Source: Flavobacteriaceae bacterium (GTDB taxonomy: Bacteria > Bacteroidota > Bacteroidia > Flavobacteriales > Flavobacteriaceae). Taken from it: a stretch of DNA of 53,812 nucleotides. The DNA is taken from contig JAHEMZ010000012.1 of assembly GCA_024643385.1 (NCBI GenBank), forward strand, positions 1 through 53,812, in the 5' to 3' direction. Below are positions 45,564 through 53,812 of this stretch, one piece after another. The notes beneath the pieces are model-generated. The model was not told the DNA's origin and ran no database searches. It saw nothing but the letters and a program-made list of their open reading frames with translations. The first letter of the stretch is position 1. Each line of letters begins with the position of its first letter. A program made the position numbers and the translations under genes.

Positions 45564-47099
45564 ATGGTAAACAACGAAGATTTTTTTAAAAAAGTAGTAT
45601 CCCATGCGAAGGAGTACGGATACATTTTTGCGTCAAGCGAAATTTACGACGGACTCAGTGCGGTGTACGACTATGGACAAAATGGGGTGGAGCTCAAAAA
45701 GAATATCCGGGAATATTGGTGGCGAAGCATGGTGTATATGCATCAGAACATCGTAGGACTTGATGCGGCCATATTAATGCACCCAACTACCTGGAAGGCT
45801 TCCGGTCATGTGGATGCTTTTAATGATCCACTCATAGACAACAAGGATTCCAAAAAGCGTTACCGCGCGGATGTACTTATTGAAGACTTTGCTGAAAAAT
45901 TAGAACAGAAGGCACAAAAGGAAATTCAAAAGGCCCAAAAAAGGTTTGGTGATACTTTTGACGAAGCTCAATTTGTGGCCACTAATGATCGCGTATTGCG
46001 CTATCGCTCAGAGAAACAAGCCATTTTGGAACGCATGGCCAGGTCATTGGAGTCTGAAGATCTGGCAGACGTAAAAGCGTTGATCGAAGAATTGGAAATT
46101 GCCGATCCTGATACAGGATCCAGGAATTGGACAGATGTTCGTCAGTTTAATTTGATGTTTGGAACTAAATTAGGTGCTTCAGCTGAAACGGCTACCGATC
46201 TGTATTTACGCCCGGAAACTGCCCAGGGAATTTTTGTAAACTTCCTGAACGTTCAGAAAACAGGTAGGATGAAGATCCCTTTCGGAATTGCACAGACAGG
46301 AAAGGCTTTTAGAAATGAAATCGTTGCACGACAATTTATCTTCCGTATGCGAGAGTTTGAACAGATGGAAATGCAGTTCTTTGTTCGTCCGGGAGAGGAA
46401 ATGAAATGGTATGAATACTGGAAAGAGACTCGTTTGAACTGGCATTTATCGCTGGGAATGGGAGCCGAAAACTACCGTTTTCACGACCACGAAAAATTAG
46501 CGCATTATGCGAATGCAGCGGCCGATATTGAGTTTAATTTTCCATTCGGATTTAAAGAATTGGAAGGGATTCATTCTCGAACCGATTTTGATTTGAATCA
46601 ACATGAGAAATTTTCGGGGAAGAAATTACAGTTCTTTGATCCTGAATTGAACGAAAGCTACGTTCCCTATGTTGTAGAAACCTCTATTGGTCTGGACAGA
46701 ATGTTCTTGGCCGTTTTAAGTCATTCTTTAAAAGATGAGACCCTGGAAGATGGAAGTGAGCGAACTGTGTTGAAATTACCTTTTATTCTGGCCCCTGTAA
46801 AGGCGGCCATATTACCCTTACTTAAAAAAGACGGTCTGCCGGAGATCGCTCATAAAATAGTCGAAGATCTGCAATGGGATTACAATGTGATCTATGATGA
46901 AAAGGACGCTGTTGGGCGAAGATACAGAAGGCAAGACGCGGCAGGAACTCCTTATTGTATCACGGTCGATCATCAAACCAAAGAAGATGGAACGGTCACG
47001 CTAAGAAACCGTGATTCAATGGTTCAGGAGCGAGTTGCTATTGAAGCTTTAAGTGATAAAATGAAAGAAAGTATTACCTATAAAAACTGGTTATCTTAA
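45564..47099 (+). CDS. glyS: Glycine--tRNA ligase (dimeric type)
   Basis: This single-chain class-II synthetase charges tRNA-Gly. The 511-residue protein contains the N-terminal signature FASSEIYDGLSAVYDYGQNGVELK, the class-II motif 2 region FRNEIVARQFIFRMREFEQME, and motif 3 VVETSIGLDRMFLA. It ends with an anticodon-binding domain (about 400-511: LPFILAPVKAAILPL, VGRRYRRQDAAGTPY, TVRNRD-like TLRNRDSM). It is the eukaryote/archaea-like alpha2 form, not the alpha2beta2 form. The start at 45564 fits family N-termini. Confidence 0.97.
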   Translation: MVNNEDFFKKVVSHAKEYGYIFASSEIYDGLSAVYDYGQNGVELKKNIREYWWRSMVYMHQNIVGLDAAILMHPTTWKASGHVDAFNDPLIDNKDSKKRYRADVLIEDFAEKLEQKAQKEIQKAQKRFGDTFDEAQFVATNDRVLRYRSEKQAILERMARSLESEDLADVKALIEELEIADPDTGSRNWTDVRQFNLMFGTKLGASAETATDLYLRPETAQGIFVNFLNVQKTGRMKIPFGIAQTGKAFRNEIVARQFIFRMREFEQMEMQFFVRPGEEMKWYEYWKETRLNWHLSLGMGAENYRFHDHEKLAHYANAAADIEFNFPFGFKELEGIHSRTDFDLNQHEKFSGKKLQFFDPELNESYVPYVVETSIGLDRMFLAVLSHSLKDETLEDGSERTVLKLPFILAPVKAAILPLLKKDGLPEIAHKIVEDLQWDYNVIYDEKDAVGRRYRRQDAAGTPYCITVDHQTKEDGTVTLRNRDSMVQERVAIEALSDKMKESITYKNWLS

Positions 47100-47102
47100 C
47101 TA

Positions 47103-47132
47103 AAAGAGCGGAGATTATTCCGCTCTTTTTTT
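47103..47132. terminator. Terminator of glyS overlapping the 3' end of the convergent lipoprotein gene
   Basis: AAAGAGCGGA-GATTAT-TCCGCTCTTT plus a T-run. The right arm is also coding sequence for the last residues of the lipoprotein (KKRAE), and its TAA is in the loop region. Confidence 0.88.
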
Positions 47133-47465
47133 AATCTCATTGATCTTAACAGGATTTGCTTTTTCACATCGGTTCATCATTCGTAAACCAAAAAAAGTAA
47201 ACCAAACTTTCATATCATTTTGCTTAAAAGACTCATCCAAATCGATAGGATCAAGGTAATAAGGGGTTTCTCCGGCCACTTCAATGACAAAAGGACAATT
47301 TCCTTCCGTTTCATAGGCTTTAATAGTTCCCATAAGGAAACCTTTCGCTATCATTTCTTTCGCTTCTGATGATTCATCCATTGTAGTTTCTGTTGGTTGC
47401 GTGTTCTTTGTGGAAGTACACCCGATTATTAAAGCAAGGGAAGCAATGAGAATTATTGATTTCAT
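47115..47465 (-). CDS. Small lipoprotein of unknown function
   Basis: The product is 116 residues from the ATG at 47465 (an open frame extends to 47516 without a signal). The lipoprotein signal is LALIIGC with Cys16. A Ser/Thr/Glu linker and a domain of about 75 residues follow, with GNCPFVIEVAGETPYYLDPIDL and VWFTFFGLRMMNRCEKANPV. The two cysteines (in NCPF and RCEK) may form a disulfide. The pattern is common in small flavobacterial lipoproteins, but the function is unknown. The 3' end is embedded in the glyS terminator. Confidence 0.82.
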   Translation of the reverse strand: MKSIILIASLALIIGCTSTKNTQPTETTMDESSEAKEMIAKGFLMGTIKAYETEGNCPFVIEVAGETPYYLDPIDLDESFKQNDMKVWFTFFGLRMMNRCEKANPVKINEIKKRAE

Positions 47466-47659
47466 AATTATATAGTTTAGTTCAAGAAGTGAAGTTACAA
47501 TAAATGTGCCACCCAACTATTTATTGTAATTACAAATTAATACTTCTTCTTTCTCAAAACAGGAATAGTCTACTTTTTTTATGGGTTAACACTTTAAATA
47601 TCAGAGACGTTTTTTTACTGTTTTTTGATAAGAATGGTTGGTTTTTCGAGAATTCGTCT

Positions 47660-47667
47660 TACTTTTA
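47660..47667 (+). promoter_or_regulatory. Candidate -7 element for the GEVED/T9SS gene
   Basis: TACTTTTA (one mismatch to TAnnTTTG) is preceded at 19 bases by GTTG (47637-47640). The ATG at 47712 follows 44 bases later. The rest of the 246-bp gap is AT-rich with no other structure that I can support. Confidence 0.4.
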
Positions 47668-47711
47668 GGAAAAATTATAAACCAAAATCCTAATCTTAAA
47701 TTGTAATACTA

Positions 47712-50324
47712 ATGAAACTTAAAAATTATTTTTTTGCGACATTATTCATTGCCTTTACTTGCGCCACGTATGCCCAAGAGGTTGTGCCTAATGTTCCAAC
47801 CAAAGCAGACTTTGTAGGAGAGATCACTGCGGTGCATGTTTCCTCCATAGCTTCTCGAATGAATGAAATTACACCGGCACTTAATAATTCCGGTGAAGCC
47901 AATGACCGAAGATCGATAAGAAATAAAGTGATTATCGGAAAGGATACGCAAACAGAAGATGATTACTATGTAAGAAACAGACATGAAATGGAACAGAGCG
48001 TGCGCGTTTCTCCTCCTTCTATTGTTTTTGATGCCTATACATCAAATTCACAACCGACGGATCCGGCCATGGCAGTAGGACCTAATCACGTATTTGTAGT
48101 TTTTAATACGGGGTTCACTATTTATGACAAGTTAGGGAATCAATTGTTAGGACAAACTTCTCCTAACCCTGCCATTTTTCCGGTGGGTGGATGTTGTGAT
48201 CTTACAGCTTCTTATGACAATGCAGCCGACCGATGGGTAATTTCTTTCTTAGGCTCAGGAGTGCAAGTTGCGGTTTCGGATGGTCCGGATCCTATTAATG
48301 ATGGATGGAATGTATATAACGTGCCGCTTACCGATTATCAAAAATTATCGGTTTGGAGCGATGGGTACTATCTAACACACAATACGGGAAGTTCAAACAG
48401 AGCTTACGCGATGGAAAGAGCTGAAATGCTGGCTGGAAATGCTGCAGGAGTGCAAGGATTCCCTCTTCCGGGATTAGTACAAGGTCCGGGAGGATTCTTT
48501 AGCCCTCAGGCCTTAAATGTGAGTGATGCAAATTTACCTGCTGCGGGAGGTGCCACTTTTGTGTTCCTTCAGGATGATGCTTTTGCCGGTATTGCGACCG
48601 ATCATATTAAATATTGGACATTGGATGTGGACTGGGATACTCCGGGTAACTCGGTAATGTCTGCCGCTACTGAAATTCCGGTGACTCCTTTTATCGGTGT
48701 TTTTGATGGAGGAAGTTTTGTGAACTTAACGCAGCCGGGTGGAACAACCATCGATGCGTTGCAACAAACCATTATGAACCAGGCACAATTCAGAAAATTT
48801 TCCGGTTATAACTCAGCGATTTTTAATCACGTAGTGGATACCGATGGAACTGCAGGAGAATTAGCCGGTGTTCGTTGGTACGAATTCCGCCAGACTGCCG
48901 ACAACCAACCTTGGACCCTTTATCAGGAAGGTACTTACACCGCTCCTGATGGTAGACATGCATGGCACGCCAGTATGATCATGGACGGAAATGGAAACAT
49001 TGGAATGGGATATACTTCGATGTCAGGTCCTACCACTCCTACTACCGTAAGAGTTAGTTCTTACTATACAGGTAGATTCGATGGGGATCCACTTGGAACT
49101 ATGACCGTAGCAGAAGAGCTTATTTCAAATGGAAGTGCCAACATCCCGGGTCAGCGTTATGGAGATTACTCCAAAATGGATATCGATCCTTCCGATGATT
49201 CAACCTTCTGGTTTATCAATGAATATTTTAATTCAGGTAGAAAAGGAGTAGTTGGTGCTTTTGAATTGGAGCCAAATACCAGTGTGGATGATATCGGGGT
49301 AACGTCAATCGTTTCTCCGGTAAATGGTCCGTTAACGGCTAATGAAGATATCACTATCTCTGTAAGAAACTTTGGGATCAATGACATCGTTAATCCTGAA
49401 GTACAGTACACTATCGATGGTGGTGCGGCAGTAGTTGAAAATTATTCAGGAACCATTGTAGGTGGTGCCACAGAGTCTTATACATTTGCCACCCAGGCCG
49501 ATCTGTCTATCCCTAATAACACTTATACCATTGCTTCCAGAACAAACCTTGTCGGTGATACTGACGCTTCAAATGATGAGGTCACAAAAGATGTTACCAA
49601 TGCACTGATCTATTGTAATCCAAACTTGGATTGTTCTTTCGGTGATGGATTCCAATTAGTGGCTGTTGAAGAAATTAATAACCCATCAGGTTGCGAGGGT
49701 TATGGTGATTTCACCGATCAGATTGCTACTTTTCCAACGGATGGAGCTTACGAGTTAACCATTACCACCGGATATGGCGATCAAAATGTAAAAGCATGGA
49801 TCGACTTTAACGATGATGGTGTTTTTGCCGTGAACGAGATCGTAGTTCCGAATTTTGTGATCGCTCCCGGTCAAGCTGGAGGTTCCTATACGGAAACTAC
49901 CGATCTAGTGATCCCTGTTGGAGCAAATGCAGGAAGTCACAGATTGCGTTTAAAGTCAAACTGGCAAGCGCCGGTTCCGGATGACGCCTGTGAACAAACT
50001 ACTTTTGGTGAAACAGAAGATTATACCGCTCAAGTGGGAACCATCGGTTTCGATGATCAAACTATCGCTAATTCTGACTTGATCGTTACCTCTTTACCAA
50101 ACAATCAGTTCAATATTACTTTGATCACTGAATACAACGAAAGAGCTTCTATCGCTGTTTACAATATCCTTGGACAAACACTAGCTTTCAATTTTATTGA
50201 AAAAGAAGGCGACCGATTCAATTATCAATTGGATATGTCTTATGCCGCTGCCGGTGTTTATATCATTAAAATGGGAGATCCAAACTCTAATTCCTATAAA
50301 TCTGCCAAGATCATAGTAAAATAG
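47712..50324 (+). CDS. Secreted protein with GEVED domain and type-A T9SS sorting domain
   Basis: The 870-residue product has a signal peptide (MKLKNYFFATLFIAFTCATYA, cleaved near residue 21 or 22). A propeller-like N-terminal region follows (about 90-520) with PTDPAMAVGPNHVFVVFNTGFTIYDK near its start (two parts, PTDPAMAVGPNH and FVVFNTGFTIYDK) and RYGDYSKMDIDPSDDSTFW near its end. A CARDB-like Ig domain comes next (about 530-635), then a GEVED domain (about 645-775) with VKAWIDFNDDGVF and FGETEDYTAQV. The last 80 residues (NNQFNITL, YNILGQ, AAGVYIIKMG, AKIIVK) are the T9SS type-A tail. It is likely exposed or released. The function and ligand are unknown, and it is transcribed alone. Confidence 0.92.
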   Translation: MKLKNYFFATLFIAFTCATYAQEVVPNVPTKADFVGEITAVHVSSIASRMNEITPALNNSGEANDRRSIRNKVIIGKDTQTEDDYYVRNRHEMEQSVRVSPPSIVFDAYTSNSQPTDPAMAVGPNHVFVVFNTGFTIYDKLGNQLLGQTSPNPAIFPVGGCCDLTASYDNAADRWVISFLGSGVQVAVSDGPDPINDGWNVYNVPLTDYQKLSVWSDGYYLTHNTGSSNRAYAMERAEMLAGNAAGVQGFPLPGLVQGPGGFFSPQALNVSDANLPAAGGATFVFLQDDAFAGIATDHIKYWTLDVDWDTPGNSVMSAATEIPVTPFIGVFDGGSFVNLTQPGGTTIDALQQTIMNQAQFRKFSGYNSAIFNHVVDTDGTAGELAGVRWYEFRQTADNQPWTLYQEGTYTAPDGRHAWHASMIMDGNGNIGMGYTSMSGPTTPTTVRVSSYYTGRFDGDPLGTMTVAEELISNGSANIPGQRYGDYSKMDIDPSDDSTFWFINEYFNSGRKGVVGAFELEPNTSVDDIGVTSIVSPVNGPLTANEDITISVRNFGINDIVNPEVQYTIDGGAAVVENYSGTIVGGATESYTFATQADLSIPNNTYTIASRTNLVGDTDASNDEVTKDVTNALIYCNPNLDCSFGDGFQLVAVEEINNPSGCEGYGDFTDQIATFPTDGAYELTITTGYGDQNVKAWIDFNDDGVFAVNEIVVPNFVIAPGQAGGSYTETTDLVIPVGANAGSHRLRLKSNWQAPVPDDACEQTTFGETEDYTAQVGTIGFDDQTIANSDLIVTSLPNNQFNITLITEYNERASIAVYNILGQTLAFNFIEKEGDRFNYQLDMSYAAAGVYIIKMGDPNSNSYKSAKIIVK

Positions 50325-50344
50325 TTTTTGAATATTTCATTGAA

Positions 50345-50374
50345 AAAGAGCGGGCTTGTCCCGCTCTTTTTTTT
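50345..50374. terminator. Terminator between the GEVED/T9SS gene and the large outer-membrane gene
   Basis: AAAGAGCGGG-CTTGT-CCCGCTCTTT followed by a T-run forms a perfect 10-bp stem. Five A on the left allow use by the minus-strand gene, whose stop lies at its right edge. Confidence 0.9.
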
Positions 50375-53300
50375 AAAAGAAGGCTTTAAGTTGAATACTT
50401 CCGGAATGGATGGTCTTACTGGCTTCACTTTTTCTTCCGAAGTAAGAGAGATTGACGTCCAGATATTTGGTGATTCGTTTCTGAAATAATAGGTTCCAGG
50501 TAAAATTATTTCCGGGTTGTAATCCTTCCAACATGGTATAGGCCACAGGGGAAAAGGCACTTCCTTCAAAACCATTGTCGATATAACTCAACTCTCCTGA
50601 AACAGCTATTTGTTCCACATTATTATAAGCGAATGATACTCCCAGTTTTTGTTGTTTTAGCGTTTCCATTTCTCCCAGCTGATTCTCTTCATTCATAAAT
50701 TCATAAAAAACATCAAAACGAGTTTGACGATTCAAAAGATAGGAGAGCTTTGGATTTAGATGGTAGTTCTCTAAGTTGTAATTTCGATTGTCAAAATTTT
50801 CGGAGGTACTTTCATTACTCCCTATCCCGGTTTTAAAATTCCAGAGCCAAACCTCCCAAAATTGATGCGTGAAATTAAGTTGATGACTTTCAAGCGTATT
50901 CTTCTGGAGCCCCAGTGAAATTAAATTACTATTCGAACTGGAAACATAGGTATAACCGGTCGTGTAGCGCTGTTTACCCCTATTGAAGAACAGGGCATTC
51001 TTGAAATTAAGATTCAATCCCAGTTCATCTTCCCCACCGTCATCAAAAGGATTTAGACTATTAAGATTATTCGTACGTCTGATCTTTCGATCCAGCACAA
51101 AGGAGGTCTGATTGTAAAAACGGGAAAGAAACTTTTTAATTCCTGCTTCATCACTCCATTCCTGAGGATTCAAAGTCACCAACTGACTCAGTTTATTGTT
51201 CCTGATCTTTACAAACACCTGATTCGGCAACAACACCCGGACATATTCGGCCTGATCCTGAAATTGAGCCACTTCAAATTCATCCAATTCCTGGACTTCA
51301 TTATTGTTATAGTCGATCCAGGTATACACGCCCAGCCCTTGATCCACTTTCACATAGGTATACTCTTGTTGGGGTAGCACGCCGTTATTGGTCTCGTAAG
51401 CGGTGGTAAGCCGAACTTTACCCTTCCATAACGCCTGGGAATAAAGCAATCGGGTGTTCAGGTTCTTTTCATCCTCCAGGTCACCATCCGTATATTTTAA
51501 AGTTCGATAACTGGCGTACAGCGCAAGCTGCGTATTTTGATTATTGATCATTTTCGATTTCAGAAAATAGTCGTTGGAGGTATTTACTTTTTGTAATTGG
51601 TTCTGTCGCACACTGTCGTTCACCCGGTAGCGATACCCCACTTCCGCATACACTTGCGTACTGTCACCAATACCCGTAAACACTTCGTAATGATGATAGC
51701 GCTGACTTATGGGGGTTAAACTGTCCTTTGTGATCTCCTTAACCACGTTGTCCTCCATGTTCCATTTCCCGCCGATCCATGCCTTTGGAAACGAGTAGGT
51801 GAGAAGATTATAAGAGCGGGAAAACTTTGAATCCAGGGCATCCCCTTTACTGTTCAAGAAGCTCGTAGCGGTGATAAGTCGGAATCCCTCCGATCGCAAT
51901 GAAGCAGAAAGGGAATGCCGACTCCCTGCAAAATTTTCGGAATAGTCCAGCTTTTGGAATTCATATTTACCCGAGCCGTACCCGGGATGACTCACTTCCG
52001 CCCCGGCCGTGGCAAAACTCTGGTTTCCCATAGGCATATCCAGGTTCCAGTCCCGATTGAATTCAATATTATACAATCGTTCCACCGTGCGGAAATCCTC
52101 GTTCACATAGTCCAAACTTCCATAGCCGACCACTCGAAGCGTGTCGGCCGTTTGGAACAATTGCTGCCGCCCGGCAAACCGTCCGGCAAAGCCTTGATTG
52201 TCTCCGTTGTCAATATTCGAAAAGAGATTTTGGTCGTTGATACTCCCGGCCACTTCAAAATCCACCTGGGTGCGTTCGTTGGGCATATAACTTCCATTGA
52301 ACCCACCTATTTGAAGTTTTTCAGGGGCATTCAGGCGGATAATCGCAGCATAATTTCCTTGTGGGATCCCATTGATAGGTGCGACATATTCATAAATACG
52401 GCTGATGGCGTTGTCACTTCCGATCACATAATCTCCTTGTGCATCACCCACCAACGAAAACCGAACATTATATAATTCATCTTCAGGATCGTTGGAAAAG
52501 ACAAATATTTCCACCCCATTCACGAGCTCTTTTCGGTATAGAATCTTGTTCTCGGAATAAGTGTCAGGCACGGCAGAAGGGGCAGTCATCAGCTCGGTAT
52601 CGTCCCCGGCATTGATCAAAACGTCTACCTGTTCTTCGGTGAGGTTCTGTTGCAGGGGTTGATTCTTGGCGTCGCTTTCGGAATAGACATAGGCGCCTAA
52701 TTTTAGCACTTCACTTTCATAATTTCCTCCGCCATACCCGATAAAACGAGTGTAGCTCCTCTCCGTAAATTGATATTCCACCGTGATCCGCATGTTGGCG
52801 GTCACTGGAAAGGTGGGATTGAAACGAATTTCCCCCGCATTGTAATCAATTACATAATCTTCATTTTCTCCCCGATCCAGTAAGAGTCCGTTCACAAATA
52901 CGCGTTCACTGCCCGATACGATCAGGATGAACAGCTCCCCGTTCGGACCCGATAGTTTGTATGGTCCCTGGTTTCCTTCCTGCCCTACAAATTCACTCCG
53001 CTGAAATACCCCTCGCACCAATCCTCCGGCCAAAAAGGCGGATGTTTGTGAACCGTCCTTGTGTTTCAATCGGCCTGAAAGGGAGATCCCCTGGATCTTT
53101 TTGTTAAATCTTCCAAAGTAACTTTGTGAATTTTGCAGGTCCACATCCCCGGCCCGAATGTTCCAGTCTTCGCTGTAAAGCTCTATGAATATTTGATCGA
53201 ATTCATCCAGACTTTGCGAGTATCCTCCCTGTTGAGTGGGAATATTGGCATCCTGCAGGGAAGCCCGTATCGAGACATTATCGCTTAATTTACCGGTGAT

Positions 53301-53789
53301 CTGAAGATCCAACTCACTATTGACCACCGCATTTTGGTTGTTCCCTACCGTGATCCCCCGGGTTACGCTTCCCTGTGTGTTCAACCCTTCAAAGGGAGAG
53401 GTATTCTGCTGAAAGTTACTTCGGTCCAGCGCATACAATTTATCAATATCCCCCGTGTTATCGACAATGATCTTCGGATCCAGTTGAGAATACTCGCGGG
53501 TGAGAAACAACGGGTAGCGCAAATAATGAATACTTATCGAATCGGTTGCTTTTTGTAGTTCCGGGGAAAGAGTAAGGCTTCCGTTCACATAATCAACCAG
53601 GTATTTATCCGAAGGGATTTGCTTGCCGGACAAGTCGTACACTTCAAATTTTGAAGGATTGATACTGAATGAATCTACAAAGACCGTATCGCGAACGGCC
53701 ACTTTCTTTACGCGATAGTTGCTCAGCGTATCCTGGGAATAACCCGAGACACAGATAAATAGTAAAATTACGCTGAGGTACCACTTCAT
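50373..53789 (-). CDS. Large outer-membrane beta-barrel protein of unknown function
   Basis: The 1138-residue product has a signal peptide (MKWYLSVILLFICVSGYSQ). An N-terminal beta domain (about 25-115, KQIPSDKYLVDYVNGSLTL) is followed by a segment GSVTRGITVGNNQNAVVNS, ITGKLSDNVSIRASLQDANIP and FIELYSEDWNIRAGDVDL (about 140-225). That segment recalls the plug and strand pattern of the giant T9SS translocon protein SprA. The remaining 850 residues are mostly alternating amphipathic strands with aromatic girdles, ending in phenylalanine (SIQLKAFF), as in outer-membrane barrels. It is much shorter than SprA and I cannot name a family. The start overlaps the stop of an upstream frame as ATGA. Confidence 0.85.
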   Translation of the reverse strand: MKWYLSVILLFICVSGYSQDTLSNYRVKKVAVRDTVFVDSFSINPSKFEVYDLSGKQIPSDKYLVDYVNGSLTLSPELQKATDSISIHYLRYPLFLTREYSQLDPKIIVDNTGDIDKLYALDRSNFQQNTSPFEGLNTQGSVTRGITVGNNQNAVVNSELDLQITGKLSDNVSIRASLQDANIPTQQGGYSQSLDEFDQIFIELYSEDWNIRAGDVDLQNSQSYFGRFNKKIQGISLSGRLKHKDGSQTSAFLAGGLVRGVFQRSEFVGQEGNQGPYKLSGPNGELFILIVSGSERVFVNGLLLDRGENEDYVIDYNAGEIRFNPTFPVTANMRITVEYQFTERSYTRFIGYGGGNYESEVLKLGAYVYSESDAKNQPLQQNLTEEQVDVLINAGDDTELMTAPSAVPDTYSENKILYRKELVNGVEIFVFSNDPEDELYNVRFSLVGDAQGDYVIGSDNAISRIYEYVAPINGIPQGNYAAIIRLNAPEKLQIGGFNGSYMPNERTQVDFEVAGSINDQNLFSNIDNGDNQGFAGRFAGRQQLFQTADTLRVVGYGSLDYVNEDFRTVERLYNIEFNRDWNLDMPMGNQSFATAGAEVSHPGYGSGKYEFQKLDYSENFAGSRHSLSASLRSEGFRLITATSFLNSKGDALDSKFSRSYNLLTYSFPKAWIGGKWNMEDNVVKEITKDSLTPISQRYHHYEVFTGIGDSTQVYAEVGYRYRVNDSVRQNQLQKVNTSNDYFLKSKMINNQNTQLALYASYRTLKYTDGDLEDEKNLNTRLLYSQALWKGKVRLTTAYETNNGVLPQQEYTYVKVDQGLGVYTWIDYNNNEVQELDEFEVAQFQDQAEYVRVLLPNQVFVKIRNNKLSQLVTLNPQEWSDEAGIKKFLSRFYNQTSFVLDRKIRRTNNLNSLNPFDDGGEDELGLNLNFKNALFFNRGKQRYTTGYTYVSSSNSNLISLGLQKNTLESHQLNFTHQFWEVWLWNFKTGIGSNESTSENFDNRNYNLENYHLNPKLSYLLNRQTRFDVFYEFMNEENQLGEMETLKQQKLGVSFAYNNVEQIAVSGELSYIDNGFEGSAFSPVAYTMLEGLQPGNNFTWNLLFQKRITKYLDVNLSYFGRKSEASKTIHSGSIQLKAFF

Positions 53790-53812
53790 GATCGCTTGAC
53801 AGTGCTTTTGAT
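53786..53812 (-). CDS. Possible C-terminal end of an upstream gene (partial)
   Basis: On the minus strand the last 27 bases form an open frame ending IKSTVKRS and TGA, where the TGA overlaps the ATG of the large outer-membrane gene (ATGA). This is a common operon junction, but only eight codons are visible, so no product can be named. Confidence 0.3.
   Translation of the reverse strand: MKSTVKRS

Noticed and set aside
51915-52475. 186-codon plus-strand frame inside the large outer-membrane gene
   Set aside because: It lies fully antisense to a continuous 1138-residue barrel gene, has no recognisable domain and has no promoter element.

Overview
The window is chromosomal DNA of a member of the phylum Bacteroidota, most likely family Flavobacteriaceae. 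The evidence is a set of type IX secretion (T9SS) C-terminal sorting domains of both type A and type B, PorP/SprF and OmpA-like partners, a b558-type sdhCAB operon, DUF3078 and DUF2480 family genes, promoters of the Bacteroidota type (TTTG, about 17-20 nt, TAnnTTTG) and almost no Shine-Dalgarno sequences. Coding density is high. I found no rRNA, tRNA, insertion sequence, prophage or CRISPR array, and no gene-free stretch exceeds 300 bases.

Layout. 1-630: the tail of a surface or anchored protein and a DUF4242 gene. 636-7367 (minus): a three-gene surface module made of a 1292-residue type-B T9SS substrate, a PorP/SprF-like barrel and an OmpA/TPR/propeller protein. 7463-9732: an endonuclease/phosphatase-family gene divergent from hflX. 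9779-18110 (minus): an extended SUF iron-sulfur operon, sufA-sufB-lipoprotein-sufC-sufD-sufS-META lipoprotein-sufE-sufT-DUF2480, followed by a DUF3078 outer-membrane gene. 18240-25032 (minus): a five-gene cell-envelope cluster with a di-heme MauG/MbnH-like peroxidase, an MbnP-like lipoprotein, a seven-repeat propeller lipoprotein and two tandem paralogous choice-of-anchor B proteins carrying T9SS tails. 25269-30631: thiL, a small zinc-ribbon protein, an alpha/beta hydrolase divergent from a BrnQ-type carrier, a stand-alone glycogen-binding-like domain protein and an aminopeptidase P. 30926-37303: a secreted BNR-propeller protein and sdhCAB. 37372-42243: a methionine-type aminotransferase and an omega-amidase, separated by a katG-ankyrin pair. 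42230-47465: an Ig-like lipoprotein, ComF, a membrane-anchored coiled-coil protein, glyS and a small lipoprotein. 47712-53789: a secreted GEVED/T9SS protein and a 1138-residue outer-membrane protein.

How the genes work together. The SUF genes form a complete Fe-S assembly set (A, B, C, D, S, E, T) that would supply clients such as SdhB in the same window. The type-B substrate, PorP-like and OmpA-like genes look like a dedicated secretion and attachment unit. The most unusual unit is 18240-25032. It pairs an MbnH-type di-heme enzyme with its expected MbnP-type substrate and adds exported beta-propeller proteins. In known MbnH/MbnP pairs the enzyme oxidises a tryptophan of MbnP to kynurenine. 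No methanobactin precursor or synthesis gene is seen here, so the role of the cluster is open. This cluster is my best candidate for an under-described system.
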